A stretch of 64,000 nt of DNA from contig JADKIR010000004.1 of the NCBI GenBank assembly GCA_016722655.1, positions 992,001 through 1,056,000 of the forward strand, read 5' to 3'. The stretch comes from Cytophagaceae bacterium. GTDB taxonomy: Bacteria > Bacteroidota > Bacteroidia > Cytophagales > Spirosomataceae. Numbering within the stretch: position 1 is the stretch's first letter; each line of letters opens with the position of its first letter. The notes below the pieces were generated by a model. The model made no database searches, was not told the DNA's origin, and saw only the letters and a program-made list of their open reading frames with translations. This document shows, in pieces, positions 7,807-14,539 of the stretch. Made by a program: the position numbers and the translations under genes.

Positions 7807-9044
7807 AATTTGATGATTACCGTATTTCGCCTCATATAAAAAGAAGTCTGACTGAAATGGGCTTTAAAAAGCCTACTGACATTCAGTTTAAGGCTATAAA
7901 AAATATTCTCAATGGCGAAGATGTGCTGGCTATAGCCCAAACAGGCACAGGAAAAACTGCCGCCTTTGCCATTCCGGTGATAGAAATGTTGATGCTAAAC
8001 CGCCCAAAAGGTCCATCAGGAAAGTCGGTAGGAGCATTGGTATTGGTGCCTACACATGAGCTCGCACAACAGATAGCCGAGGTATTTCAGAAAATAGCAA
8101 AATATACTCCTCTTCGTATTTTAGCACTTTTTGGCTCTACTGAACAAGAACCACAGATAAAATTTCTTGAGCGGGGAGTTGATATTCTGGTCGCCACTCC
8201 GGGTAGGATGTTTGATCTGAGGGCTCAGGGATACATAGACTTCAGGTTGACTAATATGCTGGTACTCGACGAAGCCGACCGCATGCTCGACATGGGTTTT
8301 TATGATGATATTGAAGATGTGATCAGATTTTTGCCTAAAAACCGCCAGACTTTGTTTTTTTCTGCAACGATTGATGACAAGATTAAAAAACTGGCTTATT
8401 CTATCGTAAAAAACCCCATCAGGATTCAGATTTCGCCAGATGATCCAGTTTCAAAAAACATTGTGCATTCGGTGGTGATGATAGAAATGGACGACAAAAG
8501 GTTCTTTCTGGAAAGAATGATAAAGGAAAATCCTGAACAGAAAATGGTGGTTTTTGTGAGAACCAAAGTGCGTGCCGACAGAGTGCAGGCGGCCATGGAA
8601 AGAGCCGGAATAAAATCAGAAACTATTCACAGCGGAAAAACCCACCAGGAAAGAAAAACCACTATGAACAGGTTTAGCTCAGCGAAAAATCTAGTACTGA
8701 TTGCCACCGACATTAGTGCCAGAGGTGTAGATATCCCGAATGTAGATCTGGTAATAAACTATGATTTGCCTGAAGAAACCGAGAATTATGTACACCGAAT
8801 TGGTCGAACAGGCCGAGGTACATTAAAAGGGAAAGCGGTTTCATTTTGTAGTTCTGAAGAGGCCGAAACATTACTTAAAATCGAAGAATTACTGGGATAC
8901 TCTATAGCACAGCAGGATTTCTCCAATTTGGATTATAACGAAACCCTCATGTTTTCTGATGCCGAAAACCGTACATTTAAAGATGTAATGAAAGAGATTT
9001 CGGAATTTGAAAATATTCAGAAAAGTCGCAAAAAAAAGAAATAA
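7803..9044 (+). CDS. DEAD-box RNA helicase (RhlE-like)
   Basis: A 413-residue ATP-dependent RNA helicase. Motifs in order: Q motif GFKKPTDIQ, Walker A AQTGTGKT (45-52), PTHELAQQ, TPGR, DEAD (156-159), SAT (187-189), motif V ATDISARGVD, motif VI HRIGRTGRG (331-339). The C-terminal tail is short and ends in a run of lysines, as in RhlE-type enzymes. The gene overlaps the RRM gene by 4 nt and stops one base before the end of the convergent kdgK, with no room for a terminator between them. Likely role: ribosome assembly or mRNA turnover. Confidence 0.95.
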   Translation: MKFDDYRISPHIKRSLTEMGFKKPTDIQFKAIKNILNGEDVLAIAQTGTGKTAAFAIPVIEMLMLNRPKGPSGKSVGALVLVPTHELAQQIAEVFQKIAKYTPLRILALFGSTEQEPQIKFLERGVDILVATPGRMFDLRAQGYIDFRLTNMLVLDEADRMLDMGFYDDIEDVIRFLPKNRQTLFFSATIDDKIKKLAYSIVKNPIRIQISPDDPVSKNIVHSVVMIEMDDKRFFLERMIKENPEQKMVVFVRTKVRADRVQAAMERAGIKSETIHSGKTHQERKTTMNRFSSAKNLVLIATDISARGVDIPNVDLVINYDLPEETENYVHRIGRTGRGTLKGKAVSFCSSEEAETLLKIEELLGYSIAQQDFSNLDYNETLMFSDAENRTFKDVMKEISEFENIQKSRKKKK

Positions 9045-10052
9045 TTATCTTCTTATTTTGCCACTTACGTCACCGCTCACCAGATTCTCGATTTCAAATA
9101 TCTCTACAAGATTTTGGTCGCCTGAAATAGTATGTTTTAGGGCACTCGCTGCATTTCCAAATTCGATAGATTTCAGGTCATCGTTTAATACCATTTGGCC
9201 ATAAACAAAGCCTCCCAAAAAGGCATCGCCGGTACCTACCCTATCAACAATATGGGTCACGTCAAGTGTTTGAGTTTTAAGATATTCTGTTCCGTTCCAC
9301 ATGCGGGCCGAAAGGCGGTTATGAGAAGCACTGATTTGGGTTCTTTCGGTATCTATTATTTTTTTTATGTTGGGATAAAGCTCCATCAATTTCTGTGCTG
9401 CTATCTGAAACTTTCCTTTGTCTTCTTCCACCGTGACCCCAAATAACTCTTCCATGTTTTTTCGGCTCGCCAAAATTATCTCAGAATATGAAGCAAGTTC
9501 AGGAAGAATTTGTTGAGGGGTTTTGCCATAATTCCACATATTTGACCTGTAATAAATATCCGAAGAAACTCTTACACCCAGCTTTTTGGCAACTTTTAAT
9601 GCCTCCAGCAAAGCTGTAGCGGGCCTTTCTCCAGATGCGGGGGTAATTCCGCACCAGTGAAACCAATCAGCCCCTTCCAAAATTTCTTCCCAATTATAAC
9701 CTGCGGGTTCGAAATTTACAAAAGCAGAGTTGATACGATCATATACTATCTGGCTGGCACGGCTCACTGCACCTTTTTCGAGAAAATACAGGCCTGTTCT
9801 TTCCCCTTTCAAAAAAATATATTTATCAGAAATGCCCAATTTCCTTATAAATGCTTTAGCTTTTTTTCCAAGAGCATTATCCGGAAAAACTCCGACATGG
9901 TAAACTTCAAAACCAAAACGTGCCAGTGATGCACCTACATTCATTTCTGTACCTGCAAAAGTCACTTCAAAAGTTTCTGCCTGTTCAATTTTTTGAAATC
10001 CTGGGGTAGAAAGCCTGAGTAAGACTTCACCAAATGTTACGATTTTGGGCAT
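9045..10052 (-). CDS. kdgK: 2-keto-3-deoxygluconate kinase (PfkB family)
   Basis: A 335-residue PfkB-fold sugar kinase. It starts MPKIVTFGEVLLRLSTPG, has the substrate-side motif FAGTEMNVGASLARFG, the KDG-kinase-like DWFHWCGITPA and SDIYYRSNMW, and the catalytic signature VDRVGTGDAFLGGFVYG, where D of GTGD is the base. It phosphorylates 2-keto-3-deoxygluconate to KDPG. The next gene upstream on the same strand encodes mannonate dehydratase, whose product is exactly this substrate, so the pair forms a hexuronate catabolic unit. The gap between the two is 142 bp, so a separate promoter is possible. Confidence 0.92.
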   Translation of the reverse strand: MPKIVTFGEVLLRLSTPGFQKIEQAETFEVTFAGTEMNVGASLARFGFEVYHVGVFPDNALGKKAKAFIRKLGISDKYIFLKGERTGLYFLEKGAVSRASQIVYDRINSAFVNFEPAGYNWEEILEGADWFHWCGITPASGERPATALLEALKVAKKLGVRVSSDIYYRSNMWNYGKTPQQILPELASYSEIILASRKNMEELFGVTVEEDKGKFQIAAQKLMELYPNIKKIIDTERTQISASHNRLSARMWNGTEYLKTQTLDVTHIVDRVGTGDAFLGGFVYGQMVLNDDLKSIEFGNAASALKHTISGDQNLVEIFEIENLVSGDVSGKIRR

Positions 10053-10194
10053 TTTACAGATTATTTAATGTTTTTTTAGGAAAAAATAGTTTCGAAATAT
10101 TCAGTGCTTTTCAAAGTTTACAAATATGAATTTAACCTTTTTGATACAATAATATCAATCTGAAAGCAGTAAAAAAATGAAAAATGCCTGAAAA

Positions 10195-11388
10195 TCAAAA
10201 TCCAAGATTTTTCCTGATTCCCAATTCAAGCCCACGTAATTCCGCCAATCCCCTTAGTCTTCCAATGGCAGTATAACCTGGGTTTGTCTTTTTGGCAGGA
10301 TTGAGATCATCCAACATTTTGTGGCCGTGGTCAGGTCTGAAAGGCAATCGGTAGTCCTCCCGGCTGGTTTTTATTCTTTTTTGTTGTTCCAAAACCAGAG
10401 CATGCATTACTCCAAACATATCTACATCACCATCCAGGTGATCGGCTTCATGGAAGTTGCCCACTGCATCTCTTTTGGTAGCTCTTAGGTGAATAAAATT
10501 GATTCTGTCACCCAATCTTTCAACCATACCGATGAGGTTGTTGTCAGCCCTTACTCCATAGCTTCCTGTACAAAAACACAAGCCATTGTATTTACTGGGA
10601 TAAGCGTCCAGCAGTGCTTTGGCATCATTTTCGGTACTTACAACCCTTGGAAGACCCAAAATCGTGTACGGTGGGTCATCAGGATGTATCGCCAGCAAAA
10701 CCCCTGCTTGCTCTGCGGTTGGACCAATAGCCGAAATAAACTCATACAAATGATTTCTTAGCTTTTGATCATCGATATTTTTGTATTGATCTAAAACTTC
10801 TCTGAACTGCTCAATGGTAAAGCTTTCTTCGCTACCCGGTAAACCTGCTATAATATTTCTCGTTAATTTCTCCTTTTGAGATTCATCAGCATACTTAAAC
10901 CAGCGTTCAGCCTGACTCAAAATATCTTCAGAATAATCATTTTCTGCACCTTTTCTTTTCAAAATATAAACTTCGAAAGCACAAAATTCAGCTTTATCAA
11001 ATCTTAGTGCTGTAGAGCCATCGGGCAAAGGGTAATCAAGATCGGTGCGTGTCCAGTCAAGCACGGGCATAAAATTGTAGCAAACCGTGTCGATACCACA
11101 TTTAGCCAGATTTTGAATCGAAAGTTTGTAGTTCTCGATATATTTTTTGTAATCACCGGTTTTCTTTTTGATGTCTTCGTGTACAGGAATACTTTCCACC
11201 ACAGACCAACTTAATCCTGCAGCCTCGATTATAGTTTTTCTTTTATTTATCTCCTCCACAGTCCAAATCTCTCCGTTTTTGATGTGATGAAGTGCCGAAA
11301 CCACGCCGGTAGCTCCTGCTTGTCTTACATCGGCCAAACTAACGGGGTCATTGGGTCCATACCATCTCCAGGTTTGCTCTAATGCCAT
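10195..11388 (-). CDS. uxuA: Mannonate dehydratase
   Basis: A 397-residue enzyme beginning MALEQTWRWYGPNDPVSLAD, with the UxuA landmarks ATGVVSALHHI, SWSVVESIPVHEDIK, NFMPVLDWTRTDL, AIHPDDPPY, FCTGSYGVR, HLRATKRD and PFRPDHGHKM. The histidine, aspartate and cysteine residues in these motifs are the metal and active-site ligands of the family. It dehydrates D-mannonate to 2-keto-3-deoxygluconate, the substrate of the adjacent kdgK, placing both in glucuronate use. A TAATTTTG -7-like element lies on the minus strand at 11416-11409, about 20 nt before the start. Uronate isomerase and the fructuronate reductase gene are not in the window. Confidence 0.95.
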   Translation of the reverse strand: MALEQTWRWYGPNDPVSLADVRQAGATGVVSALHHIKNGEIWTVEEINKRKTIIEAAGLSWSVVESIPVHEDIKKKTGDYKKYIENYKLSIQNLAKCGIDTVCYNFMPVLDWTRTDLDYPLPDGSTALRFDKAEFCAFEVYILKRKGAENDYSEDILSQAERWFKYADESQKEKLTRNIIAGLPGSEESFTIEQFREVLDQYKNIDDQKLRNHLYEFISAIGPTAEQAGVLLAIHPDDPPYTILGLPRVVSTENDAKALLDAYPSKYNGLCFCTGSYGVRADNNLIGMVERLGDRINFIHLRATKRDAVGNFHEADHLDGDVDMFGVMHALVLEQQKRIKTSREDYRLPFRPDHGHKMLDDLNPAKKTNPGYTAIGRLRGLAELRGLELGIRKNLGF

Positions 11389-11530
11389 TATCTATAATAT
11401 TATTTTTCCAAAATTATGCTTTAAAAAAGCCAAATACCACCATTTTGTACGCCTTTTGTTGTATTTTTTTGTCAAAAAATTTCAATGTTTCTGTCGAATA
11501 AAAAAAAATGTGATTTTTTTTGGGAAAGTT

Positions 11531-11561
11531 TTGGAAATAAAAAATCAGTCATGCATCTTTG
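11531..11561 (+). promoter_or_regulatory. Probable tRNA-Val promoter
   Basis: TTG (11531-11533), a 20-nt spacer and CATCTTTG (11554-11561) fit the Bacteroidota TTG-N19/20-TAnnTTTG promoter with one mismatch (C for T). It is followed by CAG, and the tRNA begins 24 nt downstream. Confidence 0.55.
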
Positions 11562-11584
11562 CAGTCCCAAAGCAAAAGGGAAAA

Positions 11585-11659
11585 GGGAGTTTAGCTCAGT
11601 TGGTTCAGAGCATCTGCCTTACAAGCAGAGGGTCGGGGGTTCGAATCCCTCAACTCCCA
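11585..11659 (+). tRNA. tRNA-Val (anticodon TAC)
   Basis: A complete 75-nt cloverleaf. The acceptor stem GGGAGTT pairs with AACTCCC, the D arm is GCTCAGTTGGTTCAGAGC, the anticodon stem/loop is TCTGC-CTTACAA-GCAGA with anticodon TAC, and the T arm is GGGGGTTCGAATCCCT. The CCA end is not encoded. The 3' half of this gene is repeated at the far end of the mobile element, showing that this tRNA gene is the integration site and that the element's left end restores its 3' half. Confidence 0.95.
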
Positions 11660-11664
11660 CGAAA
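11614..11664 (+). repeat. attL: left 51-bp direct repeat (tRNA-Val 3' half)
   Basis: This 51-bp segment runs from CTGCCTTACAAGCAGAGG through the T arm to CCCACGAAA. It is identical to 45886-45936. The flanking bases differ on both sides (T versus A before; T versus G after), which fixes the repeat limits. Confidence 0.93.
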
Positions 11665-11666
11665 TC

Positions 11667-11703
11667 AAAAGCCTCATAATCAATAGATTGTGAGGCTTTT
11701 TTC
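11667..11703 (+). terminator. Terminator after tRNA-Val, supplied by the element
   Basis: The stem AAAAGCCTCA / TGAGGCTTTT, with an inner AATC/GATT helix, is followed by T residues. It lies inside the element, three bases after the 51-bp repeat. A different hairpin follows the right repeat, so the tRNA transcript now ends at an element-borne terminator. Confidence 0.8.
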
Positions 11704-11729
11704 TTTAAAAACAAATTTTCAAAAATTTT

Positions 11730-11751
11730 TGGTTTAAACATAGTTTAAACA
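11730..11751 (+). repeat. Left copy of 22-bp integrase arm-type repeat
   Basis: TGGTTTAAACATAGTTTAAA plus CA: two GTTTAAAC palindromes three bases apart. An identical copy in the same orientation lies at 45754-45775, inside the other end of the element, just upstream of the integrase gene. This placement is typical of arm sites for integrase or excisionase. Confidence 0.7.
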
Positions 11752-11824
11752 TTTTGTTTTTTTAACAACTGAATACCAATAGTTTAATAATTCCTCCCTC
11801 TACTTCAAAAAATAAAAAAATAAA

Positions 11825-11848
11825 AAAACCATTCGTATCGAATGGTTT
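11825..11848 (-). terminator. Intrinsic terminator of the leftward operon end
   Basis: The minus-strand stem AAAACCATTCG / CGAATGGTTTT has a 3-nt loop and is followed by a long T-rich run. It lies 22 bp past the stop of the 123-residue membrane protein gene and marks the end of leftward transcription in the element. Confidence 0.8.
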
Positions 11849-11870
11849 TCCAGGCTCAATTTGATTTTTT

Positions 11871-12242
11871 TTATTCCAAAACGAGTTCTTCTTTGATTTC
11901 AGTTGGAAAAAATGGTTTGAATGTCCTTTTGAGATATGCATCAATCTCCTCTTTCTTATAGTAATAAATAAAAATCAAGACCCCAGCAATCGGAAACAAC
12001 CACAACCACCAATAAGATTTCTCTTTAGGCTCAGGTCTATCGTAATGGCTTTGCAGAGGCGAACCCAAACTGTTCAATGGGTAGTAACCGGAATAGTTAT
12101 AATTTGGACTTAAATGAACGTTTCTGTTCATTGGCTCAAAAGAAGGACGTGTAGCTGAATAGGCGGCTGGTGAATTCTGATACTCAACTGACTTTGAAGC
12201 ATCATGAAACTCTGCAAAAGGTTCAAAATTAAATTCTAACAT
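11871..12242 (-). CDS. Hypothetical protein with one membrane segment
   Basis: A 123-residue protein that is not recognised. Residues 1-75 are polar and rich in Pro, Ser, Tyr and Asn. Residues 78-94 (WWLWLFPIAGVLIFIYY) form one strong transmembrane helix, and a short basic then acidic tail follows. Only 2 bp separate it from the upstream ribbon-helix-helix gene, so they form an operon. As the last gene before the terminator at the left end of the element, it probably belongs to the element's core set, but nothing in the sequence shows its job. Confidence 0.7.
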   Translation of the reverse strand: MLEFNFEPFAEFHDASKSVEYQNSPAAYSATRPSFEPMNRNVHLSPNYNYSGYYPLNSLGSPLQSHYDRPEPKEKSYWWLWLFPIAGVLIFIYYYKKEEIDAYLKRTFKPFFPTEIKEELVLE

Positions 12243-12244
12243 TT

Positions 12245-12637
12245 TTAATTAAATTTTACGGCATTTAAAAGATAATAATATATGTGATGAGGTTGGTCAA
12301 TTAATAAGTCAGATTCTTTTCCCATCTGATCCTTAAAATGAAAGGTTTGGCCTTTATATTTATTGAAAAATTTGTATAGAAGGTCGTTCTCGTAAAGGGT
12401 TAACCGTCTTTTAAGTTGCTCTATTACTGATTTTAACTCTGATTCAGGACCATTTTCATGTCTTCGGGCAACTAGTACTTCTACATACTCAGAAAGGCTC
12501 ATTCCGAACCTTTCTGCTTCGAGGGCGAGATCCATTTTTAACACTGGTTCACATTTGAAACCTAGCGTAACTTTGGTTTTTGAAGTTGCCAGAGCATTTA
12601 CGTCTAACATCCTTCCTGTGCGAATTTGATTTTGCAT
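12245..12637 (-). CDS. Ribbon-helix-helix-like DNA-binding protein
   Basis: A 130-residue protein. Residues 21-60 (KVTLGFKCEPVLKMDLALEA then GMSLSEYVEVLVARR) have the strand-helix-turn-helix pattern of ribbon-helix-helix proteins. A helical segment ESELKSVIEQLKRRLTLYEN follows, then a short C-terminal domain. Such proteins act as repressors, plasmid-type copy-control proteins or relaxosome accessory factors. No relaxase is present, so a regulatory or replication role is more likely. Direct repeats at 12708-12747, 70 bp upstream, are possible binding sites. It is followed after 2 bp by the membrane protein gene. Confidence 0.65.
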   Translation of the reverse strand: MQNQIRTGRMLDVNALATSKTKVTLGFKCEPVLKMDLALEAERFGMSLSEYVEVLVARRHENGPESELKSVIEQLKRRLTLYENDLLYKFFNKYKGQTFHFKDQMGKESDLLIDQPHHIYYYLLNAVKFN

Positions 12638-12707
12638 ATATAAATATTTTAATTAATAATATCCAAATATTATACATTCTAAAAAATCACTTTCTTGATA
12701 ATGCAGG

Positions 12708-12747
12708 TAAATGGAAGTTAATTGGAGATAATTCGGGTTAATTTTTA
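12708..12747. repeat. Iteron-like 10-bp direct repeats
   Basis: Four consecutive 10-bp units share a TAATTnGG-like core: TAAATGGAAG, TTAATTGGAG, ATAATTCGGG, TTAATTTTTA. They lie between the ribbon-helix-helix gene and the 59-residue ORF. Helically phased repeats suggest binding of a multimeric protein, such as the adjacent ribbon-helix-helix protein or a replication initiator. The units are degenerate. Confidence 0.4.
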
Positions 12748-12924
12748 ATTTCCAGATGGATCTCCTAAATTTTCGACAATTATCTGAACCTGTTTGGGCG
12801 ACAAAATCCTTTTTTTGGGATCAAGCTTTAAGTCCTCAATTTCCATTAGCCACTTATTAAATGTAACTAAGGAAACCTCATATAAGGAAGCCATGGCTGT
12901 TCTGTTTGTTGCTTTTATCTTCAT
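12745..12924 (-). CDS. Small hypothetical protein (59 aa)
   Basis: A short ORF from ATG at 12924 to TAA at 12745. It begins MKIKATNRTAMASLYEVSLV and ends in PKQVQIIVENLGDPSGN. The pattern 'RTAMASLYEVSLVTFNKWL' followed by 'LSPKQVQIIVENLG' resembles a short helix-turn-helix protein of the kind encoded on Bacteroidota mobile elements, where the first helices read as 'A..Y.VS..T...WL'. It lies in the 350-bp gap between the VapE-type gene and the ribbon-helix-helix gene, on the same strand. A 12-bp inverted repeat lies 16 bp upstream of its start. No experimental family is recognised. Confidence 0.6.
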   Translation of the reverse strand: MKIKATNRTAMASLYEVSLVTFNKWLMEIEDLKLDPKKRILSPKQVQIIVENLGDPSGN

Positions 12925-12939
12925 GATATTTTTTGTTTT

Positions 12940-12971
12940 ACCTGCTTACTTGCTTAATCAAGTAAGCAGGT
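12940..12971. repeat. 12-bp inverted repeat upstream of the 59-aa ORF
   Basis: ACCTGCTTACTT and AAGTAAGCAGGT are perfect complements separated by 8 bp. Downstream of it on the minus strand the sequence is A-rich rather than T-rich, so it is not an intrinsic terminator for the gene at 12988. An operator or RNA stem-loop controlling the 59-residue ORF is more likely. Confidence 0.6.
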
Positions 12972-12987
12972 TGGATTTAGATTTTTT

Positions 12988-14142
12988 TTATTCTTGTTCC
13001 GATTGATATACAAGATTTACATAATACCCATGTTTGCTATTAAGCTGCGTTTGTTCGTATCCCAATTTGGTAAGAACCTTACCGAGCTGTACCGGTTTAG
13101 GGATTACTTTAGAATGGAAATGTTCACACAAATAAGCAATAATGTCTGTTGCACTCATAAATCTGTCGTGATCTTCTTTTGAGGCCGGCCTTAATGCCGA
13201 TACAAGCATATCCTGCTCAGGAGAGATGTATTGAAACTTCTCATTTTCAATTTCATTTTCTTTAATCTCTTCAGATGTAAGTTGATATTCGAAACCATTT
13301 AGATAAAGATTGTATGCCTGGGACCAAACATGGTCAATGTTGACCTCATTTTTATAATTCCAGTCTATCTGTTCAATCTTGAAGCAAAGCCACCGTACAG
13401 AGCCTGTTTCGTCGTTTAAAAAATTAAATTGGTTAATGGAACCGATAAAGTTGGCTCTTCGGGGCATTCTAATTGACTTTGTACCGTATGGAGGTCGAAC
13501 CTTTACATGATCTCTGGAAAAAGCACTCTTTAGGGTGTTCAATTCGATTTTGCTCAAAGAGGAAAGTTCGTCAAGGTTGATAATGTAATTCTCAGTAAGA
13601 GCAATCAGGCCGTCTTTATCCATAGTAATGTTTTCAGTATAGTATGAATTGAGTTTTGGAGGACAAAGCCATCTACAAAAGGTTGTTTTGCCACTGTTCT
13701 GTTTTTTCTGAACTAATACAAAAGCTTGTTTATTAAAAACATTGTCATCGAGGCTACATGCGATACATCTTACAAGCATTTTTTTAAATTGAGTCCTAAA
13801 TCGGCTTTGATTTTCTGCATTCACATAATTGGAAAGTTTATCTATATAATCAATCGATTCTTGCGGATTATAGAGTTCTTTAATACTTTCAAAATATTCA
13901 AAAAGTGGGTTATATTTATTAACATAACTTGACTTTAGAATTGCCATTAGAAACGACATTGAAATACCTTTATAGTTTTTGTGGAGGTCCCTAAAAATGT
14001 CATTTTCATTCAAATCATGGAAGGGTTCATTTGAGCCAAATTCACGAACCTCTAATTGAAAGTTGACTTCATTGAGTCGGATCTCATAATTTGCATTCAG
14101 GAAATCCTCGACCTCCTGAATGCTGGTTCTATTTTTACTCAT
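12988..14142 (-). CDS. VapE/virulence-associated E family P-loop protein
   Basis: A 384-residue protein. The central part has a P-loop variant, QKKQNSGKTTF (near residue 150), an acidic Walker-B-like INLDELSSL, and the segment SIRMPRRANFIGSINQFNFL then GSVRWLCFKIE, the signature of VapE (PF05272) superfamily-3-like helicases. These usually pair with a primase on phages, satellites and integrative elements and support element replication. A primase polymerase domain is not visible here; the N-terminal 100 residues are unassigned. It overlaps the excisionase-like gene by 4 nt. The element may therefore replicate after excision, which is an inference. Confidence 0.85.
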   Translation of the reverse strand: MSKNRTSIQEVEDFLNANYEIRLNEVNFQLEVREFGSNEPFHDLNENDIFRDLHKNYKGISMSFLMAILKSSYVNKYNPLFEYFESIKELYNPQESIDYIDKLSNYVNAENQSRFRTQFKKMLVRCIACSLDDNVFNKQAFVLVQKKQNSGKTTFCRWLCPPKLNSYYTENITMDKDGLIALTENYIINLDELSSLSKIELNTLKSAFSRDHVKVRPPYGTKSIRMPRRANFIGSINQFNFLNDETGSVRWLCFKIEQIDWNYKNEVNIDHVWSQAYNLYLNGFEYQLTSEEIKENEIENEKFQYISPEQDMLVSALRPASKEDHDRFMSATDIIAYLCEHFHSKVIPKPVQLGKVLTKLGYEQTQLNSKHGYYVNLVYQSEQE

Positions 14143-14450
14143 TGTGAAATTAGATTTAGTTTTTCAGCAATTTCTTTTTTGGATGCTTTCTTGTTTAAAC
14201 TCAGCCAGGAATCAAGATCCATTTTTCTGAATCTTAATGATCGTCCGACTTTGTTAAAACTAATCTCACGCCTATGGGTGAGTTGATAGATAGTACCTTT
14301 AGGTACTTGTAGATAATCCGATGCCTGATCTAATGTTAGAATGGCATCTGACTGATGGCTGCTTTCCGTTTTTGAAGTTAATAAATCGGAAAGTATCTGC
14401 TCAATTATGGCCTTGAGCTCCGGCTGGGTGGTTAAAATTATTTTTTCCAT
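14139..14450 (-). CDS. Excisionase-like helix-turn-helix protein
   Basis: The protein from ATG at 14450 is 103 residues, beginning MEKIILTTQPELKAIIEQIL. Residues 39-85 contain the excisionase/MerR-type domain LTLDQASDYLQVPKGTIYQL followed by NKVGRSLRFRKMDLDSWL. The frame can be extended to a TTG at 14474, but the ATG fits the family start better. Such proteins bend DNA at att sites or regulate excision and replication genes. Its 3' end overlaps the VapE gene by 4 nt. A 9-bp inverted repeat spans the start codon, suggesting self-regulation. Confidence 0.85.
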   Translation of the reverse strand: MEKIILTTQPELKAIIEQILSDLLTSKTESSHQSDAILTLDQASDYLQVPKGTIYQLTHRREISFNKVGRSLRFRKMDLDSWLSLNKKASKKEIAEKLNLISQ

Positions 14451-14477
14451 TGTTAGGCGGATTTGGTTTAACAATGG
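14447..14477. repeat. Inverted repeat over the HTH gene start
   Basis: CCATTGTTA and TAACAATGG are exact complements separated by 13 bp, with one arm covering the start codon at 14450. It could be an operator for the encoded HTH protein, or an mRNA hairpin hiding the start. Confidence 0.5.
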
Positions 14478-14483
14478 TGCAAT

Positions 14484-14530
14484 ATTACGGGGAGAAAAGC
14501 CTTACGGGTAAAGTAACTCTACCCCGTAAT
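14484..14530. repeat. 9-bp inverted repeat between HTH and 351-aa genes
   Basis: ATTACGGGG and CCCCGTAAT are perfect complements separated by 29 bp. A further TTACGGG copy lies within the loop. The GC-rich arms stand out in an AT-rich gap. No T run follows, so it is more likely a protein-binding site or RNA structure than a terminator. Confidence 0.5.
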
Positions 14531-14539
14531 TTTCAATTT

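Noticed and set aside
11351..11686. Plus-strand ORFs across the uxuA start and tRNA-Val
   Set aside because: They overlap the tRNA gene and its promoter; chance frames.
12940..12971. Terminator for the VapE gene
   Set aside because: The hairpin is perfect but is followed by A-rich sequence on the minus strand, so it lacks the U run of an intrinsic terminator.
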